Shown: piece by piece, positions 22,855-34,019 of the stretch
How the letters are laid out: each line of letters opens with the position of its first letter
How positions within the stretch are numbered: position 1 is the first letter of the stretch
Origin: Oenanthe sinensis
Lineage: Eukaryota; Streptophyta; Magnoliopsida; Apiales; Apiaceae
Assembly (NCBI GenBank): GCA_028671895.1
Contig: CM053794.1
Coordinates: forward strand, 21,562,501 to 21,626,500
Reading direction: 5' to 3'
Length of the DNA: 64,000 nucleotides
Position numbers and translations under genes: made by a program
Notes under the pieces: model-generated
The model's database searches: none
What the model was told of the DNA's origin: nothing
The model's input: only the letters and a program-made list of their open reading frames with translations

Positions 22855-23000
22855 TTGACTTTCAACATATTTGTCCGCCTGACAGTTCTTATTTGCCCGT
22901 CTAGCACTTCTTATTTGCCTATCTGACATGTTGTTTCTTTGCTGGTATGACACTTCTTATTTGCCCATCTGGCATGCCTTTCTTCCCGTTTTGAATTTAC
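22855..23000 (-). repeat. short tandem repeats in TRIM interior
   Basis: Imperfect copies of a 22-30-bp unit with CTTCTTATTTGCCCATCTG and variants (GTCTAG, CTATCTGAC, GTATGAC) on the plus strand, about five copies. Confidence 0.65.
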
Positions 23001-23492
23001 TGCTCGTATAGCAGCACTCTCAGTTACACCAAGCTAGCGCAATATGTAATTTAATCACCGTCATATCTTTGGCTTCCCACCTACGTTGTTTAGTTTTTTC
23101 TATTTCTTCTATGTAACCTCTAGCACGACCACCATTGACTTCAGAAGGCCGAACACTTCAACAACGATACACACAGTTGTCATACTCCACAACTTGTATT
23201 CGGACACGTCTAGTCCCCGTCTTGTTGCTATGCCTTTATTACTGGAACATCACCACGACGTCTAACTCTTTCTTCTGCTCTAATCTGTCTAGGCCATACA
23301 CATACATGTAACACATTTAGCATGTATTGACAACCTGCACCATCACCACTATACATCAGCAAGAAGCAATCTCCAACCAAACCAGTTGCTGCTGCCGCCC
23401 CATTCAACAACAAGCAGCCCCTCAAAAACAAACCACCACCTTATTGGAAACCATCTGTTATGCTTCCAAAGATCGGTAGCTATGATACCAAG

Positions 23493-23837
23493 TGTAGCAA
23501 GTACACTTAAACTATAAACATATAAGCTGTTTGAATATGTATGAATATGAAAATGGGAAGAGAAATGTTGCTTTTGATATGTTCATTAACCGAAAAATTA
23601 CACGCATATATTATATATAATACTAAACACACAAAGTGGTGATTAAAAAATAGCAAGTATTTAACAACTTGCTATCATGACTCCACTACACCTGATTATT
23701 TGTAAAAATTATCCACTACTACTATGACCTAGTTTAGCTGCTACTTATATGGAATATAAGTGTTACATTATTTAAATATGTTTAAATTAAGTATCCATCT
23801 TAAATATTAACTATAAATTTCAGATTAATTTCCAACA
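23493..23837 (-). repeat. TRIM 5' LTR
   Basis: The LTR next to the TGGTATCATAGC primer site, hence the 5' LTR on the minus strand. Confidence 0.8.
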
Positions 23838-23924
23838 GTTTCGCCCTTTCTCATAAGACAACTTATCGTTAATTTACCTTTACCTAGGATTTAACAAATA
23901 TATGCACCCCACGAGTAAGATACT

Positions 23925-24807
23925 CCATCTTTCTATTGGGAGTATTTACCCAGAAGTTTGCCAGGAATACAGCTTTAAAATCTTCTCAAGAATCTATGCT
24001 TCTAGCGGGAAGTCCTAACAACCAAGTTCGAGCATAAGGCTTGAATGTCGATAAAAAAAGCTTGCACTTAGTGATGTCATTATATCGATGGCATATCATC
24101 AAATTTTCATAGTAATTGAGATGATCGTGAGGATCCTTCATGCCATCAAAGGATTCCAATCCCGTGATTTTGACACCTGAGTCTACGGGGGCTTTTTTCC
24201 AAAACCTCAGTAAAGGGAGTTCTTCTTCCAGGTCCGTCCGTAGCCTGCCCCAAGGCTATACCTTCAAACCTGGCCAACCGAGTCATCATCCCTTCATCTC
24301 TGTTTCGATTAGGGGAAGCTTGAGTATTATGCTGAATGATTATGGGGGTGTCCTTCCTTCGGTGTATCAGGGACCTAGATTTTTTCCATCCGTAGGGACT
24401 AGACCCTTGAACCATGTGGTATCTATATGATAAACGATTGAAAATTGACCTTCGGGAACGACTCAACTGGGAGAAGGGTTCCCTGGGTAAGAGTCGGTCT
24501 GCTCCAACCCGGAACTAGCACGGTGAATATCCCCATAAGAGGACGAAGAAGTACTAAGTTGATGATGGTTAGAACTGGGCCGAAGTGATCTTGTTCTTGA
24601 TCCCGATGACATATCAGACGGATTAAAAGGAGGGTTAGGACCTCTGTAATAAGTATCTGCCATCTTTGTCGTAATATGAGCCATCTTCTCTTGCATATAC
24701 ATTTGTCGAGCCCTTAAATTTGAAAATTGTTGGTGGATTGGTGATAAAGGGGGTGATATGGACATGCTCCTTGGTGGGGAAGAGTTGTTGTTGAATTCAT
24801 AACTCAT
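23925..24807 (-). pseudogene. gypsy (Tat-like) gag fragment
   Basis: On the minus strand an ATG at 24807 starts a Ser/Pro-rich, disordered N-terminus (MSYEFNNNSSPPRSMS) ending at 24463. A second open stretch covers 24146-24466 in another frame. A third block at about 23990-24170 reads GLESFDGMKDPHDHLNYYE and KPYARTWLLGLPARS. The D-P-x-D-H-L-N-Y-Y-E and A-R-x-W-L-x-x-L-P pattern is the retrotransposon gag core. Stops and frame changes make it a pseudogene. No pol follows; the fragment ends where Kunitz gene 1 upstream sequence begins. Confidence 0.75.
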
Positions 24808-24927
24808 CTTGTTTTACTTTATGGTGATTTCTTGGGTGGTTTTGGTGGTTTGTGTTTAAGGTTTCAGTTGATGAACTTTACGGTGTTTTGATTCTAACTA
24901 GTCATTGTGGTGTGGTGGTAAGCATTA

Positions 24928-24950
24928 CAGTCCCCGGCGGCGCCGCCAAA
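24928..24950 (-). other. primer binding site of the gag-fragment element
   Basis: On the minus strand TGGCGGCGCCGCCGGGGACT lies between the LTR end and gag. TGGCGCC-type sites with GGGGA are typical of the Tat/Athila branch of gypsy. The GC-rich core GGCGGCGCCGCC is itself palindromic. Confidence 0.65.
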
Positions 24951-24953
24951 TCA

Positions 24954-25393
24954 TGGCCGTAGGATTTTCAGACACGATCCGTAGGGATCATGGTGGCCAT
25001 TATCGAGAGTGTTTGAGTATGTGTTTTTAGATGTGTGTTTGTGTGTAATAATTCGGCTTAATCTTTTTCCGTGGATGTTTCTTCTCTTTATTCACAATCT
25101 TCGGGTGAGTCATCTCTCTTCCCCTCCTAGAGTTTGACACATGTTTCTTTATTAGTAAGCCCTAGGCTTGCCAGCTCATTTGAGCTATAAAAGATTGTTG
25201 ACAGATGATCCAGAAAATCCGGGGTCACTAAGCTATTGGGTCATCAGGACAGTTGTTGGCCCTTCGGTTGTGAGAGCGTGACCTTGTTTCTAGGCTGGCG
25301 GCTACGGTAACACGTAAGCCCTGGACCATAGGGGATTCCCCGAAGGGCCGCTGTCCGTAGGTCCGGCCGTAAGAGGGGTATTTATAGGCTATC
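24954..25393 (-). repeat. 5' LTR (possibly truncated) of the gag-fragment element
   Basis: It runs from the primer site to a junction at about 25393, where Kunitz flank sequence starts. CTATAAATACCCC on the minus strand at about 25376-25388 looks like its TATA box. That is so close to the junction that most of U3 is probably lost. Confidence 0.6.
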
Positions 25394-26379
25394 AATATTT
25401 TTATCCGATCTTTCATAAAATATTTTTAAAAAGTTTAATAAAATTTATATATATTTAAAATTTTATCGAAAATTTTCAAAATATATCCGAATAAAATCCG
25501 GGTTAGAGGGGTTAATCTAGCTAGATTGACCCGGACTTTAAATATTCTGAAAGAATCAGATATATTTTTGTCGAGCCGGGTTTATATCCATGGGATGAAC
25601 CTCAAATTGATTTTTTTCTGAAGAATGTTTTTTCTAATATGTCCTATTTAAAAAAAACTGATTTACTAATATATCTAATTTATAATTATATTTATAAATA
25701 TATCCTAAATTCAAAATGTTACCAATTTTAAAGTAATCATGATTAACTTTACTATTTTATTATTTTTAAATGACATATATAACATTTCTACCCCGCAAAT
25801 AAAGTAAATTAATTTCTGATATATTATAAGTTACACAAATTATTTGCATATACCACGTTAACAAATACACATAGGAGGCATGTATATTTTTGATATTTGT
25901 GTTATATACATACATATAAATATAAGTATTATAAGCATCATTGTATACTTGAATAGCCTTTGTGAGAATACAACACTAGCCATACCTCCCATTAATTCAA
26001 GTGTTCTATCTTAATTTTCTTTGAAAATTACACCGATTCAGTACTAAAAGTGATAAATCTTGGATGAGCTAGAGGTAATGAGCGGGAGTTCACACAACAG
26101 AGATATTTGGCCCAAATATTTTATATAATCTCTTAAAACCAAATTATTGCATTAGGAGTATTATAGTCAAATTTAATAGTCAAATATTAATATTTATATC
26201 TTAATTATATTTATATAAATTAAACATGAGTTAAAAGTTAACCATGAGACATATTTATAATTATTTAATAAAAAGGGACATATTCATAAACTACCCACAT
26301 TAATTTGGGTCACATTATACAAATTCCTTTTTCTCAATTATGATGAGACATAACTTTTCTTCAAAATTTGTGTGACGTT
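25394..26379. other. 3' flank of Kunitz gene 2 with an AT-rich insertion
   Basis: 25394-25620 matches the flank of Kunitz gene 1. About 700 bp from 25622 to 26328 is absent there. Its ends are roughly inverted (AATATGTCCTATTTA and TAAAAAGGGACATATT), which suggests a long AT-rich MITE. The gene 1-like flank resumes at about 26330. Confidence 0.55.
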
Positions 26380-26862
26380 TGTTATGCCATATTTTTGGCA
26401 TAGTGTTTTTATTTTCCTTTATTTTTAGTATTAATTTCATTAATAATTAATTGCTTAATCTCCAAGACATCCTCTCTCTGAAACGAGGAAAAAATCAATC
26501 TCAATGCACTAATTACGGAAAATATCTCCAAACGATATCCTTCAAATCAGGAAGGTATCATAACGCGAAGATTATATCAGATAAAATCAATTAATTCCCA
26601 TATTTAATAAATATATCCCTAAAGTCTCTCGGGGATATATCCAATTATAACAGAACTGCGTGGGTTTGATCGTATATAAATACGTACGCAGGCATCTTGG
26701 CAAAAGGGATCCGATACACGAGACAAATCGAGACACCTCCCAAGTCCAACCCAATCTTTTTTACAAGCTCTAATCCCCATTAACAGTCATATTATTATAC
26801 TTTTAGCTCTATTATTCCAGCAAACCTCCGAAATTCGTTGTTACGAAAATCCTCCAACAACA
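26380..26862 (+). repeat. 5' LTR of young element
   Basis: Starts TGTTATGCCATATTTTTGG and ends CCTCCAACAACA. The first 24 bases form a hairpin (ATGCCA/TGGCAT). TATATAAATACG near 26673 is the likely TATA box. Confidence 0.93.
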
Positions 26863-27639
26863 ATTGGCGCTAGAAGGAGGGCTTATTTTTCGTTTGTGGA
26901 GGACAAACGACATATCAAACAAACACAATACACATGGGGAGTTAAAAAAAGATTTTGGACAACTTCAATGGGGAACCGAACGATGGAGTTATGGCGTGTT
27001 GAGTAAAATACAACGGTAAAGAGGAGTAAAAAATATGAGTAGACTACTACATGCAAATCATGGTGTTGGGACTCTCACCATCGAAAGGAGCACAATATCT
27101 ACACATCATATCCATCTGACAAAAATATGAGATAAGTTTTCTTGTTTTTATTTTCTGCAATCACATATATTATTCATCGATGTCATGCATGAAATATATT
27201 TTATTATCCAAAAATTCGTGCGAGCAGTATATATTGTGATTGAAAATTTGTGCAACCAATATTTTGGGAGACACATATATTTTAGAAAACAATCGTACAA
27301 GATTTTTGTTTTGATGATTGTGGATATGTTTACAAGATTGTACGAGCTGCATAATTTTAACAAAAAATATTTAGCCGTTATGGCAAAATATACTATCTTT
27401 AATAAAATTCTTTCAAGGAGCATATTTTTAGAAAAAATATATACATCGCGACATTTTCAAATCGACATATTTATGGATGCGTTTGGATTGTGTTCAAAAT
27501 ATTTTACAAATATTGTCGCGGTAATACATATATATTTCATGATTTGCTTTTACAAACATGCGATCTTAAATTGTCAAGTGGGGTAGTCATGGCAAACGAT
27601 AATTCCCGCAATGTTACACGCTTGAAGTAAGGAGTCAGC

Positions 27640-28110
27640 AACCCCTTGAAGGCCCTCCTCCTCCAACGGGGAGTCGACGGGCAAAACTTGCATTCTGGAT
27701 TATCCTTCTCCTCAACGGGGAGTCGACGGGCAAAACTTGCATTCTGGATTACCCTCCTCCTCAACGGGGAGTCGACGGGCAAAACATGCATTCTGGAAAG
27801 CCCTCCTCAACAGGGAGTCAACGGCAAAACTTGCATTCTGGATTACCCTCCTCCTCAACGGGGAGTCGACGGGCAAAACATGCATTCTGGAAAGCCCTCC
27901 TCAACAGGGAGTCAACGGCAAAACTTGCATTCTGGATTACCCTCATCCCTAACGGGGATTCGACGGGCAAAACTTACATTATGGAATATCTTCCTCCTCA
28001 ACATGGAGTCGACTGGTAAATCTTACATTATTGAAGGCCCACTTCTTCATATGGGTAAAATTTATTGAAGGCCCACCTCTTCAGATGGGTAAAATTTATT
28101 GAAGGCCTCA
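27640..28110 (+). repeat. tandem array in the young element interior
   Basis: About eight imperfect units of 43-50 bp hold CAACGGGGAGTCGACGGGCA and AAACTTGCATTCTGGA. About three 34-bp units with GAAGGCCCACCTCTTCA and TGGGTAAAAT follow. Unit length is not a multiple of three and stops occur, so the ORFs across it are not expected to be genes. Tandem repeats in non-coding regions are known in Tat/Ogre-type elements. Confidence 0.88.
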
Positions 28111-28463
28111 CTCTCCGACTAGGGGAGTTCAGGGGTGATTGAAGACATCATACTCTTGTGTGGTTCGCATAAACACTTACAAAGCGTGTACACCAATTCG
28201 GGATATACAAAGCCAAGGTCCTAACTTGACATCGAAGATCGCAATGAATTTCTACAAAATTATTATGCTCGCGCACTTACAAACCTTGGCAAAACATATA
28301 TCTTATTTTGGTTCTCACATGATGTCTACTTGCATCCGCATAGGAATTACGAGCACTACGATGCTCCATGTTTTTCACTAATCTTTATTTTTAGATATTT
28401 CAGCGATCGAAGAATGTTTAGTTCTCCACTACAGCAAGCTGCACTGAAGAACTGGGGAGTAGT

Positions 28464-28946
28464 TGTTATGCCATATTTTTGGCATAGTGTTTTTATTTTC
28501 CTTTATTTTTAGTATTAATTTCATTAATAATTAATTGCTTAATCTCCAAGACATCCTCTCTCTGAAACGAGGAAAAAATCAATCTCAATGCACTAATTAC
28601 GGAAAATATCTCCAAACGATATCCTTCAAATCAGGAAGGTATCATAACGCGAAGATTATATCAGATAAAATCAATTAATTCTCATATTTAATAAATATAT
28701 CCCTAAAGTCTCTCGGGGATATATCCAATTATAACAGAACTGCGTGAGTTTGATCGTATATAAATACGTACGCAGGCATCTTGGCAAAAGGGATCCGATA
28801 CACGAGACAAATCGAGACACCTCCCAAGTCCAACCCAATCTTTTTTACAAGCTCTAATCCCCATTAACAGTCATATTATTATACTTTTAGCTCTATTATT
28901 CCAGCAAACCTCCGAAATTCGTTGTTACGAAAATCCTCCAACAACA
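28464..28946 (+). repeat. 3' LTR of young element
   Basis: Identical to the 5' LTR except for T in AATTCTCAT and A in CGTGAGTTT. Followed by the ACGTT target duplication. Confidence 0.93.
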
Positions 28947-28951
28947 ACGTT

Positions 28952-29370
28952 TAAGCTCACAAATATAATCACACTCGAAACGAAATTATTCAAATTCAAT
29001 TTTTCTGAATTGTTTGGGTATGGAATTGGATGAACTTTTTAGATTCGAAAAGAAAAATCCTAAGGACACGCAAAACCTAATTCTGAACAAGGAAGGAATT
29101 AATATATTTTCTACTGCAGTTTCAAAAACGCATATGAGGTATTCCGAAAAAACCAGGTTTTCGAAGAAGTATCTCATGGTATTGAAAGCCGAGGAACTAC
29201 TAGAATTGAATAATTGTCTAATGAACACAAAATATTTAAAAGAAAACAGCAAAAGTATCTTTATTTATTTCTTCATCATGGAAAGCTTTCACGCACGAAC
29301 ATATTACATTATTATATATATATAAATCAGAGGGACAACATTAATTAAGTTTCTGATAACCGCAACGTTC
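28952..29370. other. 3' flank of Kunitz gene 2
   Basis: Matches 20850-21394, the flank of Kunitz gene 1, but lacks the 62-bp tandem repeat. No gene seen. Confidence 0.7.
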
Positions 29371-29991
29371 TTAAACCTTCCTGAACCTAACCCTGAAAGC
29401 TTCATTGCTAAGAACCAATCTTCTAACACCATTCTCGTTGACTGAGATGCCAATATCTCCACATACTGGTTTGCAGAAATCGCATACAGTGGGACAGAAA
29501 ACTAACTTGTAGTAATCCGAATCCGAATCCGGATATTTTTCAATCTTAAACCAACTGTCTAGAGTTTCAACTCCGGGGTTTCCTTTAACTCCTCGAGTGC
29601 TAACAACGTACTCTCCATCGTAGTTATCGAGCTTCCAAACCAATGATTCAATGCAAATCGTTATTGCACCATTAAACTCGATGTTCAAATCAGTTGATTC
29701 GCGGATCACTCCCTTTTTCGGATCAACCATTGTGAATGTTAAGGGCTTGCCATTGAATACATCAAGTCCTTCTTGGACTACGTCCATGGGGCAAGAATCA
29801 TTTCTGACACTACGTAGTGTTAAACCACCTCCCAGTCCGTAGGAAACCGGCACGATGTTGTAACGAACACCTGCTCGGACTATATCACCGTTCGTGTCGC
29901 GTACTTCATCAGGCGATGCAACCCCCGAAACAAGAGAGTAAGTTGACAAAGCAACAACGAGGAATAGCATATGTAACAAATTTGACTTCAT
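29371..29991 (-). CDS. Kunitz-type (miraculin-like) protease inhibitor, subfamily A, gene 2
   Basis: 206 residues. An in-frame ATG lies 12 codons upstream (30027), but the signal peptide MKSNLLHMLFLVVALSTYSL and comparison with gene 1 favour the start at 29991. The Kunitz signature is at 30-46 and cysteines at 67, 113, 166, 170, 173 and 177. N64 is in an NDS sequon, so N-glycosylation is possible. The predicted reactive loop keeps PKKG (91-94) with a basic P1. It is closely similar to gene 1 over the whole length, with changes concentrated around residues 60-82 and 107-116. The divergent neighbour at 31482 is a subfamily B gene. The encoded protein should be secreted or vacuolar; the target protease is not known. 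Confidence 0.94.
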   Translation of the reverse strand: MKSNLLHMLFLVVALSTYSLVSGVASPDEVRDTNGDIVRAGVRYNIVPVSYGLGGGLTLRSVRNDSCPMDVVQEGLDVFNGKPLTFTMVDPKKGVIRESTDLNIEFNGAITICIESLVWKLDNYDGEYVVSTRGVKGNPGVETLDSWFKIEKYPDSDSDYYKLVFCPTVCDFCKPVCGDIGISVNENGVRRLVLSNEAFRVRFRKV

Positions 29992-30048
29992 TGTATCGAT
30001 AACAATTTTGTATATCTCAATATACAAAACTGCAATAGGAGGGTGTTC

Positions 30049-30058
30049 CTATTTATAG
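30049..30058 (-). promoter_or_regulatory. TATA box of Kunitz gene 2
   Basis: CTATAAATAG on the minus strand, about 58 bp before the chosen ATG. Confidence 0.75.
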
Positions 30059-30195
30059 AGAAATTATGTAACATGATGAAATTATAACAACCCTGATAAT
30101 CTGTATGCATGCATGGAAGTGTTTTGGTCTTGTAAGAAAACGAAGGTGGCTACTAGTCCTATTATTTTATGTCCACATTGCTTGGATAAGAACAC

Positions 30196-30209
30196 GTTAC
30201 ACGGGTAAC
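30196..30209. promoter_or_regulatory. mutated palindromic G-box, Kunitz gene 2
   Basis: GTTACACGGGTAAC is the gene 1 palindrome with T to G in the core, so CACGTG is lost. If the site matters, this gene should respond differently from gene 1. Confidence 0.5.
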
Positions 30210-31190
30210 ACTATATTATATATTATCTTATAACGAAAAAACATAGTAGTCGAATGAATTGTATACTTGCACTTCTCTATTTTGTTATTGCCTAACTTAT
30301 GCCCGGAAGTCATATATCAAAAATTTTGTTCAGACTCGCTTTGCAAATTATTTTCAACTCCGTCTGGTCTATCCTTTAATTCTCGTATGACTATAGATAA
30401 GGAAATGGAAAAGCATCCTAAAATTAGACGACTTTGTAAGCTAATATATATTTTCATGGGTGTACTAATATTATTTGGGCTATTTCATCTTTTTATTACT
30501 CCAATTTTTTGAAGGTTTGAATGAATCGAACAATGTTAACTTTCAAATTTTTTTAATGTTTGTCGTATCTATGATATTTTTACGTACGCAACAAGTATCA
30601 ACTGCTAATTTATTCACTGGTTTTATTTTAATTTACAATACCAGGTATTTTTATTTTCACCTAAAGATTTACAAGCACCAACTTGCATATTCTTCAATTT
30701 AAAAACCAGCTAAATCTTAAGTCGGAGGATAAGGAGTATAAACTTAATTCACATAGCTATCAAATATTTTAGAATAATACTAGAGTTCCCCAATTGGTTT
30801 CCATAAAATTTCCCAACCCATGAGATCGATATCAATATGTTATCAACCATTTCTTTAAAAATAATATAGAGTCCGCGTGTGCATTAATATGTGCTCATCA
30901 ATAAAAAAATATTATGTGTAATTTGAGAAATTTTTTGAGATCAATTCGGGACCTCAAGCATTACTCATCCCTTTTACTACTTTCAAATTAGATTATTTAG
31001 GTTTACATTTTTAACCAGTACTCCTATTTAAAATCATTTTCTATGTGCGGATAAGATTAAAAAAAAATTATTTTTTTTTCAGGTAAAGCTATTATTATTG
31101 ATTGACCATTTTCTTTTGAATTTGCATGTACAGGTATATACACTCTCTTTGAGATCTGGACAAATATACATCCATTTACTAAGTATTAAA
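30210..31190. other. divergent intergenic region between Kunitz genes 2 and 3
   Basis: AT-rich. The first 170 bp resemble sequence upstream of gene 5 (about 54650-54800), consistent with a shared ancestral promoter region. No gene seen. Confidence 0.6.
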
Positions 31191-31252
31191 GATAGATAAT
31201 ACTATACCTTTCGACAAAATTTGACGAAAAAACTTAAATAAGTTTAATATAT

Positions 31253-31266
31253 CACGTGTACACGTG
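31253..31266. promoter_or_regulatory. double G-box palindrome, Kunitz gene 3
   Basis: CACGTGTACACGTG holds two CACGTG cores separated by TA, about 216 bp before the ATG. The same arrangement is conserved at gene 4. Confidence 0.7.
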
Positions 31267-31421
31267 GATATGTATGAGTTCAAAAAACGCTCTGCCAACG
31301 TGAATGTCTGCTAGTAATGCGATAAGATGTGCCAAGCTGAATCGGCATTTTGGATCATATTGTAAGCGCCGTATCCCTGTACAATTCAAACTTTCATATA
31401 ATATTAGGCAACTCTACCCTA

Positions 31422-31433
31422 TATATATATAAA
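31422..31433 (+). promoter_or_regulatory. TATA box of Kunitz gene 3
   Basis: TATATATATAAA, about 50 bp before the ATG. Gene 4 has TATATAAAG at 46062-46070. Confidence 0.75.
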
Positions 31434-31481
31434 GAAGCCTGGTCGTTATGATAATGCATACCAAATCACAATTAAGTAAAT

Positions 31482-32132
31482 ATGAAGCCCACAATTCTCT
31501 TGTTTTCCTTCCTTCTCATTGTCTTCCAAAACAGCTTCTTGTTCGCATCCGCTGCAAATGATAAAGTCCTTGACATAGACGGCCAAGACCTCCGGGCAGG
31601 CACAGAATACTACATATTGCCCGTGGTCCGAGGCAACGGAGGTGGACTGAAAATAAACAAAATAACCAGTAGTCAAGGAATTACCCAGTGCCCGCTAGGT
31701 GTAATCCAAGAGCCGAATGAGGTCAATAGAGGTACCCCCGTGACATTTTTACCACTGGACCCGGAAAATAATACAATACGAGTATCTTCGGATTTGAACG
31801 TAAAATTTTCGGATCCAACGCAATTCCTCTGCGTGTACCAGAATAACGGACAACCAACTGTGTGGAGGCTTGTAAGTGAAGCTTCAGGTCAACTTTTTTT
31901 GTCAACCGGAGGAGCTATAGGCAACCCTGGACTCCTTACAGTACAAAACTGGTTCAGAATTGAGAAACTTGAGGGTCCGGAAAATTGGTATAAATTTGTG
32001 TATTGTCCAGAGGTGTGCGACACTTGTAAACCTGTTTGTGGTGATCTTGGTCTCGTAATTGAAAAGAGCGGAACTAGACGTTTGGCTTTAAACACTGGAA
32101 AACCTTTCGAAGTTTTCTTTAAGGAAGCCTAA
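31482..32132 (+). CDS. Kunitz-type (miraculin-like) protease inhibitor, subfamily B, gene 3
   Basis: 216 residues, intronless. The signal peptide is residues 1 to about 24 (MKPTILLFSFLLIVFQNSFL, then FASA). The Kunitz signature VLDIDGQDLRAGTEYYI is at 29-45. Cysteines at 70, 117, 175, 179, 182 and 186 give the six-cysteine miraculin-like set. The loop aligned to the soybean inhibitor reactive site reads DPENNTIR (93-100) and has no Lys or Arg at the expected P1 position, unlike its near-copy gene 4 (NPKKNTIR). N96 lies in an NNT sequon, so the loop could be glycosylated. Trypsin inhibition may therefore be weak or lost. An AATAAA at 32139-32144 may guide polyadenylation. Confidence 0.94.
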   Translation: MKPTILLFSFLLIVFQNSFLFASAANDKVLDIDGQDLRAGTEYYILPVVRGNGGGLKINKITSSQGITQCPLGVIQEPNEVNRGTPVTFLPLDPENNTIRVSSDLNVKFSDPTQFLCVYQNNGQPTVWRLVSEASGQLFLSTGGAIGNPGLLTVQNWFRIEKLEGPENWYKFVYCPEVCDTCKPVCGDLGLVIEKSGTRRLALNTGKPFEVFFKEA

Positions 32133-32149
32133 GGTTTTAATAAAGCACC

Positions 32150-34010
32150 ACCAAGGTTGTTTCGCTAGTGTGTTAAATAAATAACAATCTTGTTTGGTAT
32201 TTTAACATCTCATGTATATGTATTATAAAGTTAACTAGCATGAAAGCGTGTGGGGACAAATTTCGTAAACACCTGGCAGGAACCATGTGAAGGCTACTCA
32301 TGTTTCCTCGCCGAAGTGTTCTAGTTTCGCATTTTGCTCTCTGTTAAGGAAGTATAGGTCGATGGATATATTATGCCAAGTAAGATGTTGCACATTTGAA
32401 ATTTAATAATGCAAGGTAGACCATAGTCGATAGTTATAGTTAAATATAATAAAGTCACCACTGAATGATAACTGGCGGTGTACGTGTAACAATCATGTGA
32501 AATATAGTCACCCAAAATTACCATCCACTTTGATTGTCCTTGATGACGATGATGAAATATTTGGAATTGTGACGAACAATAAATTAAGATGAAAGGGTCG
32601 CGTTAGTTAATTCAATGTGCATGGTCCAAAAGTAGAATACCGTATTAATGAAGTGCAAGAGGACTTTCCATTATCTCCAAAAAATTGATTCTAGCAAACA
32701 AAGCTAAAGGTAAGATGGGAATTGGTGTTAAGTTGGTAACGAGAGTTAATCATGTGGGAAATTGAAATTCAAATAGCAGCCTACTCATCATTTTCATAAT
32801 GAATGTTCTTCATTTGTTAATGAAGGGTCTGACCGGCCCTTAGAACAGCTATTCTTCCAACACTTAATTACGAGTTACGTAAAAAATTTGATATTATATG
32901 AATTTATTGTTGTCATTTATACTGAAATTTAATGCCCACTCCTATAAAGGTTTTGTTTTTTTTACAGGGTTTAGACGCTCAAAAATATTGTGAAAAAAAG
33001 TTTGGTCGGATGGAATAAATCTATTAGTTTTTTTTTTGTAACAATTAGGTTAAAGAAATAGAATATTGTAAAACTGGAAAATATATATTAAAAATATTCG
33101 TCCCAAATTTAAAATATAGGAACAAAATGAAAGTGTGGCCTAAATCAAGGGTATTGTCAGGTCCTCAAAGCTTAGTATAAGAAAAACAAAGTATGAATAA
33201 TTATCCTAGCAAATTTTGATGAGGTGCGTTGTAGCCATTCTATTATATGGAATATTTGACGTCCTTAGTTATGGTCTAAAGAAAGAAGGATTGTAGGTGA
33301 GCGAATATAGACCGTCTGGACCTGGAATCGGCGAATCTAACTAGAGGGTGTTATCTACTTGTAGACTCGATAGACAAATGGTGGAGATAGAGGTTGAGAG
33401 TGGTCTAAATAAAGCCATATGATAGAAATAAAAAAGGTAAATAGAAACCCTTTTAAATCAATAAAATTTTGTAACTATTTTTTTTTTGTTCCTGTAGTTA
33501 TGGGTACCTTGAATAAAAATTTGTGGCCAAGTATCTATGTATATGGTGTGGCAGACGTTATGGCAAGACAGGCCTGGTTCATGTAAATATAGCAAAGCAA
33601 TGCAGAGCACATCTAAAGTAAGTAGTGGTAAGATTTATGGACTTAAGTGTCCGTCTAAAAATCGTCCGAAACAGACAAACCGGAATGGTGCATCCATTTG
33701 TTAGGCCCTGCTTACGATAAAGTATCTAAAATTTTTACCAGGACATAGTCAAGATGAAAGTTATTCAGTACATGGAATTTACATGCAGATAAACATGGTT
33801 AGCCAAAATTATGTTGAGCAACTTGAATATGTTTGATAAAAAACATGAGATTCATATCCAGGTAGTATGCAAACAATATAGATAAAATACAGTTTAAGAA
33901 ACAACGTAGTTGAAAAACGAAGTCTGAATATTTTTTTTGAAACTACAAAGTCTAAGTATATAATTATTTAGTTATAAACATATATGCATGCACACTTCTA
34001 TTTTTTCTTC
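32150..34010. other. intergenic, no gene recognised
   Basis: The first 80 bp match the 3' flank of gene 4, so that flank was duplicated too. The rest has no recognisable coding, terminal repeat or RNA motif. Confidence 0.5.
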
Positions 34011-34019
34011 GACCTATCT

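Larger units (their letters stand above)
22465..23837 (-). mobile_element. TRIM-like non-autonomous LTR element, minus strand
   Basis: Two LTRs of about 344 bp (22465-22807 and 23493-23837) flank a 685-bp interior. On the minus strand the LTR starts TGTTGGAAATTAATC and ends CTTGCTACA or similar. It is followed by TGGTATCATAGC (23479-23490), a one-mismatch match to the tRNA-Met primer site, which sets the orientation. The interior has no gag or pol. It sits in the upstream region of Kunitz gene 1, whose homologous sequence resumes at about 23840. A clean target duplication was not found. Confidence 0.8.
26380..28946 (+). mobile_element. young non-autonomous Tat-like LTR element
   Basis: Two 483-bp LTRs (26380-26862, 28464-28946) differ at only two sites that I can find. 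The target duplication ACGTT is exact (26375-26379, 28947-28951), and the paralogous flank of Kunitz gene 1 near 20845 is uninterrupted. TTGGCGCTAGAAGGAGGG at 26864-26881 is a Tat/Retand-type primer site. ACTGGGGAGTAGT precedes the 3' LTR as the polypurine tract. The 1601-bp interior has no gag or pol but holds a tandem array. Confidence 0.93.

Noticed and set aside
27185..27586. 133-codon ORF in the young LTR element
   Set aside because: It has AT-rich composition and no gag, pol or other motif. Other frames are equally open on both strands.
27640..28060. CRISPR-like repeat array
   Set aside because: Repeats are contiguous, degenerate and lack unique spacers. The array is inside a plant LTR element.
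27646..28068. 140-codon ORF and overlapping ORFs with repeated peptide patterns
   Set aside because: The repeats follow the DNA tandem array. Unit lengths are not multiples of three, so the same DNA is read in shifting frames, which argues against protein selection.
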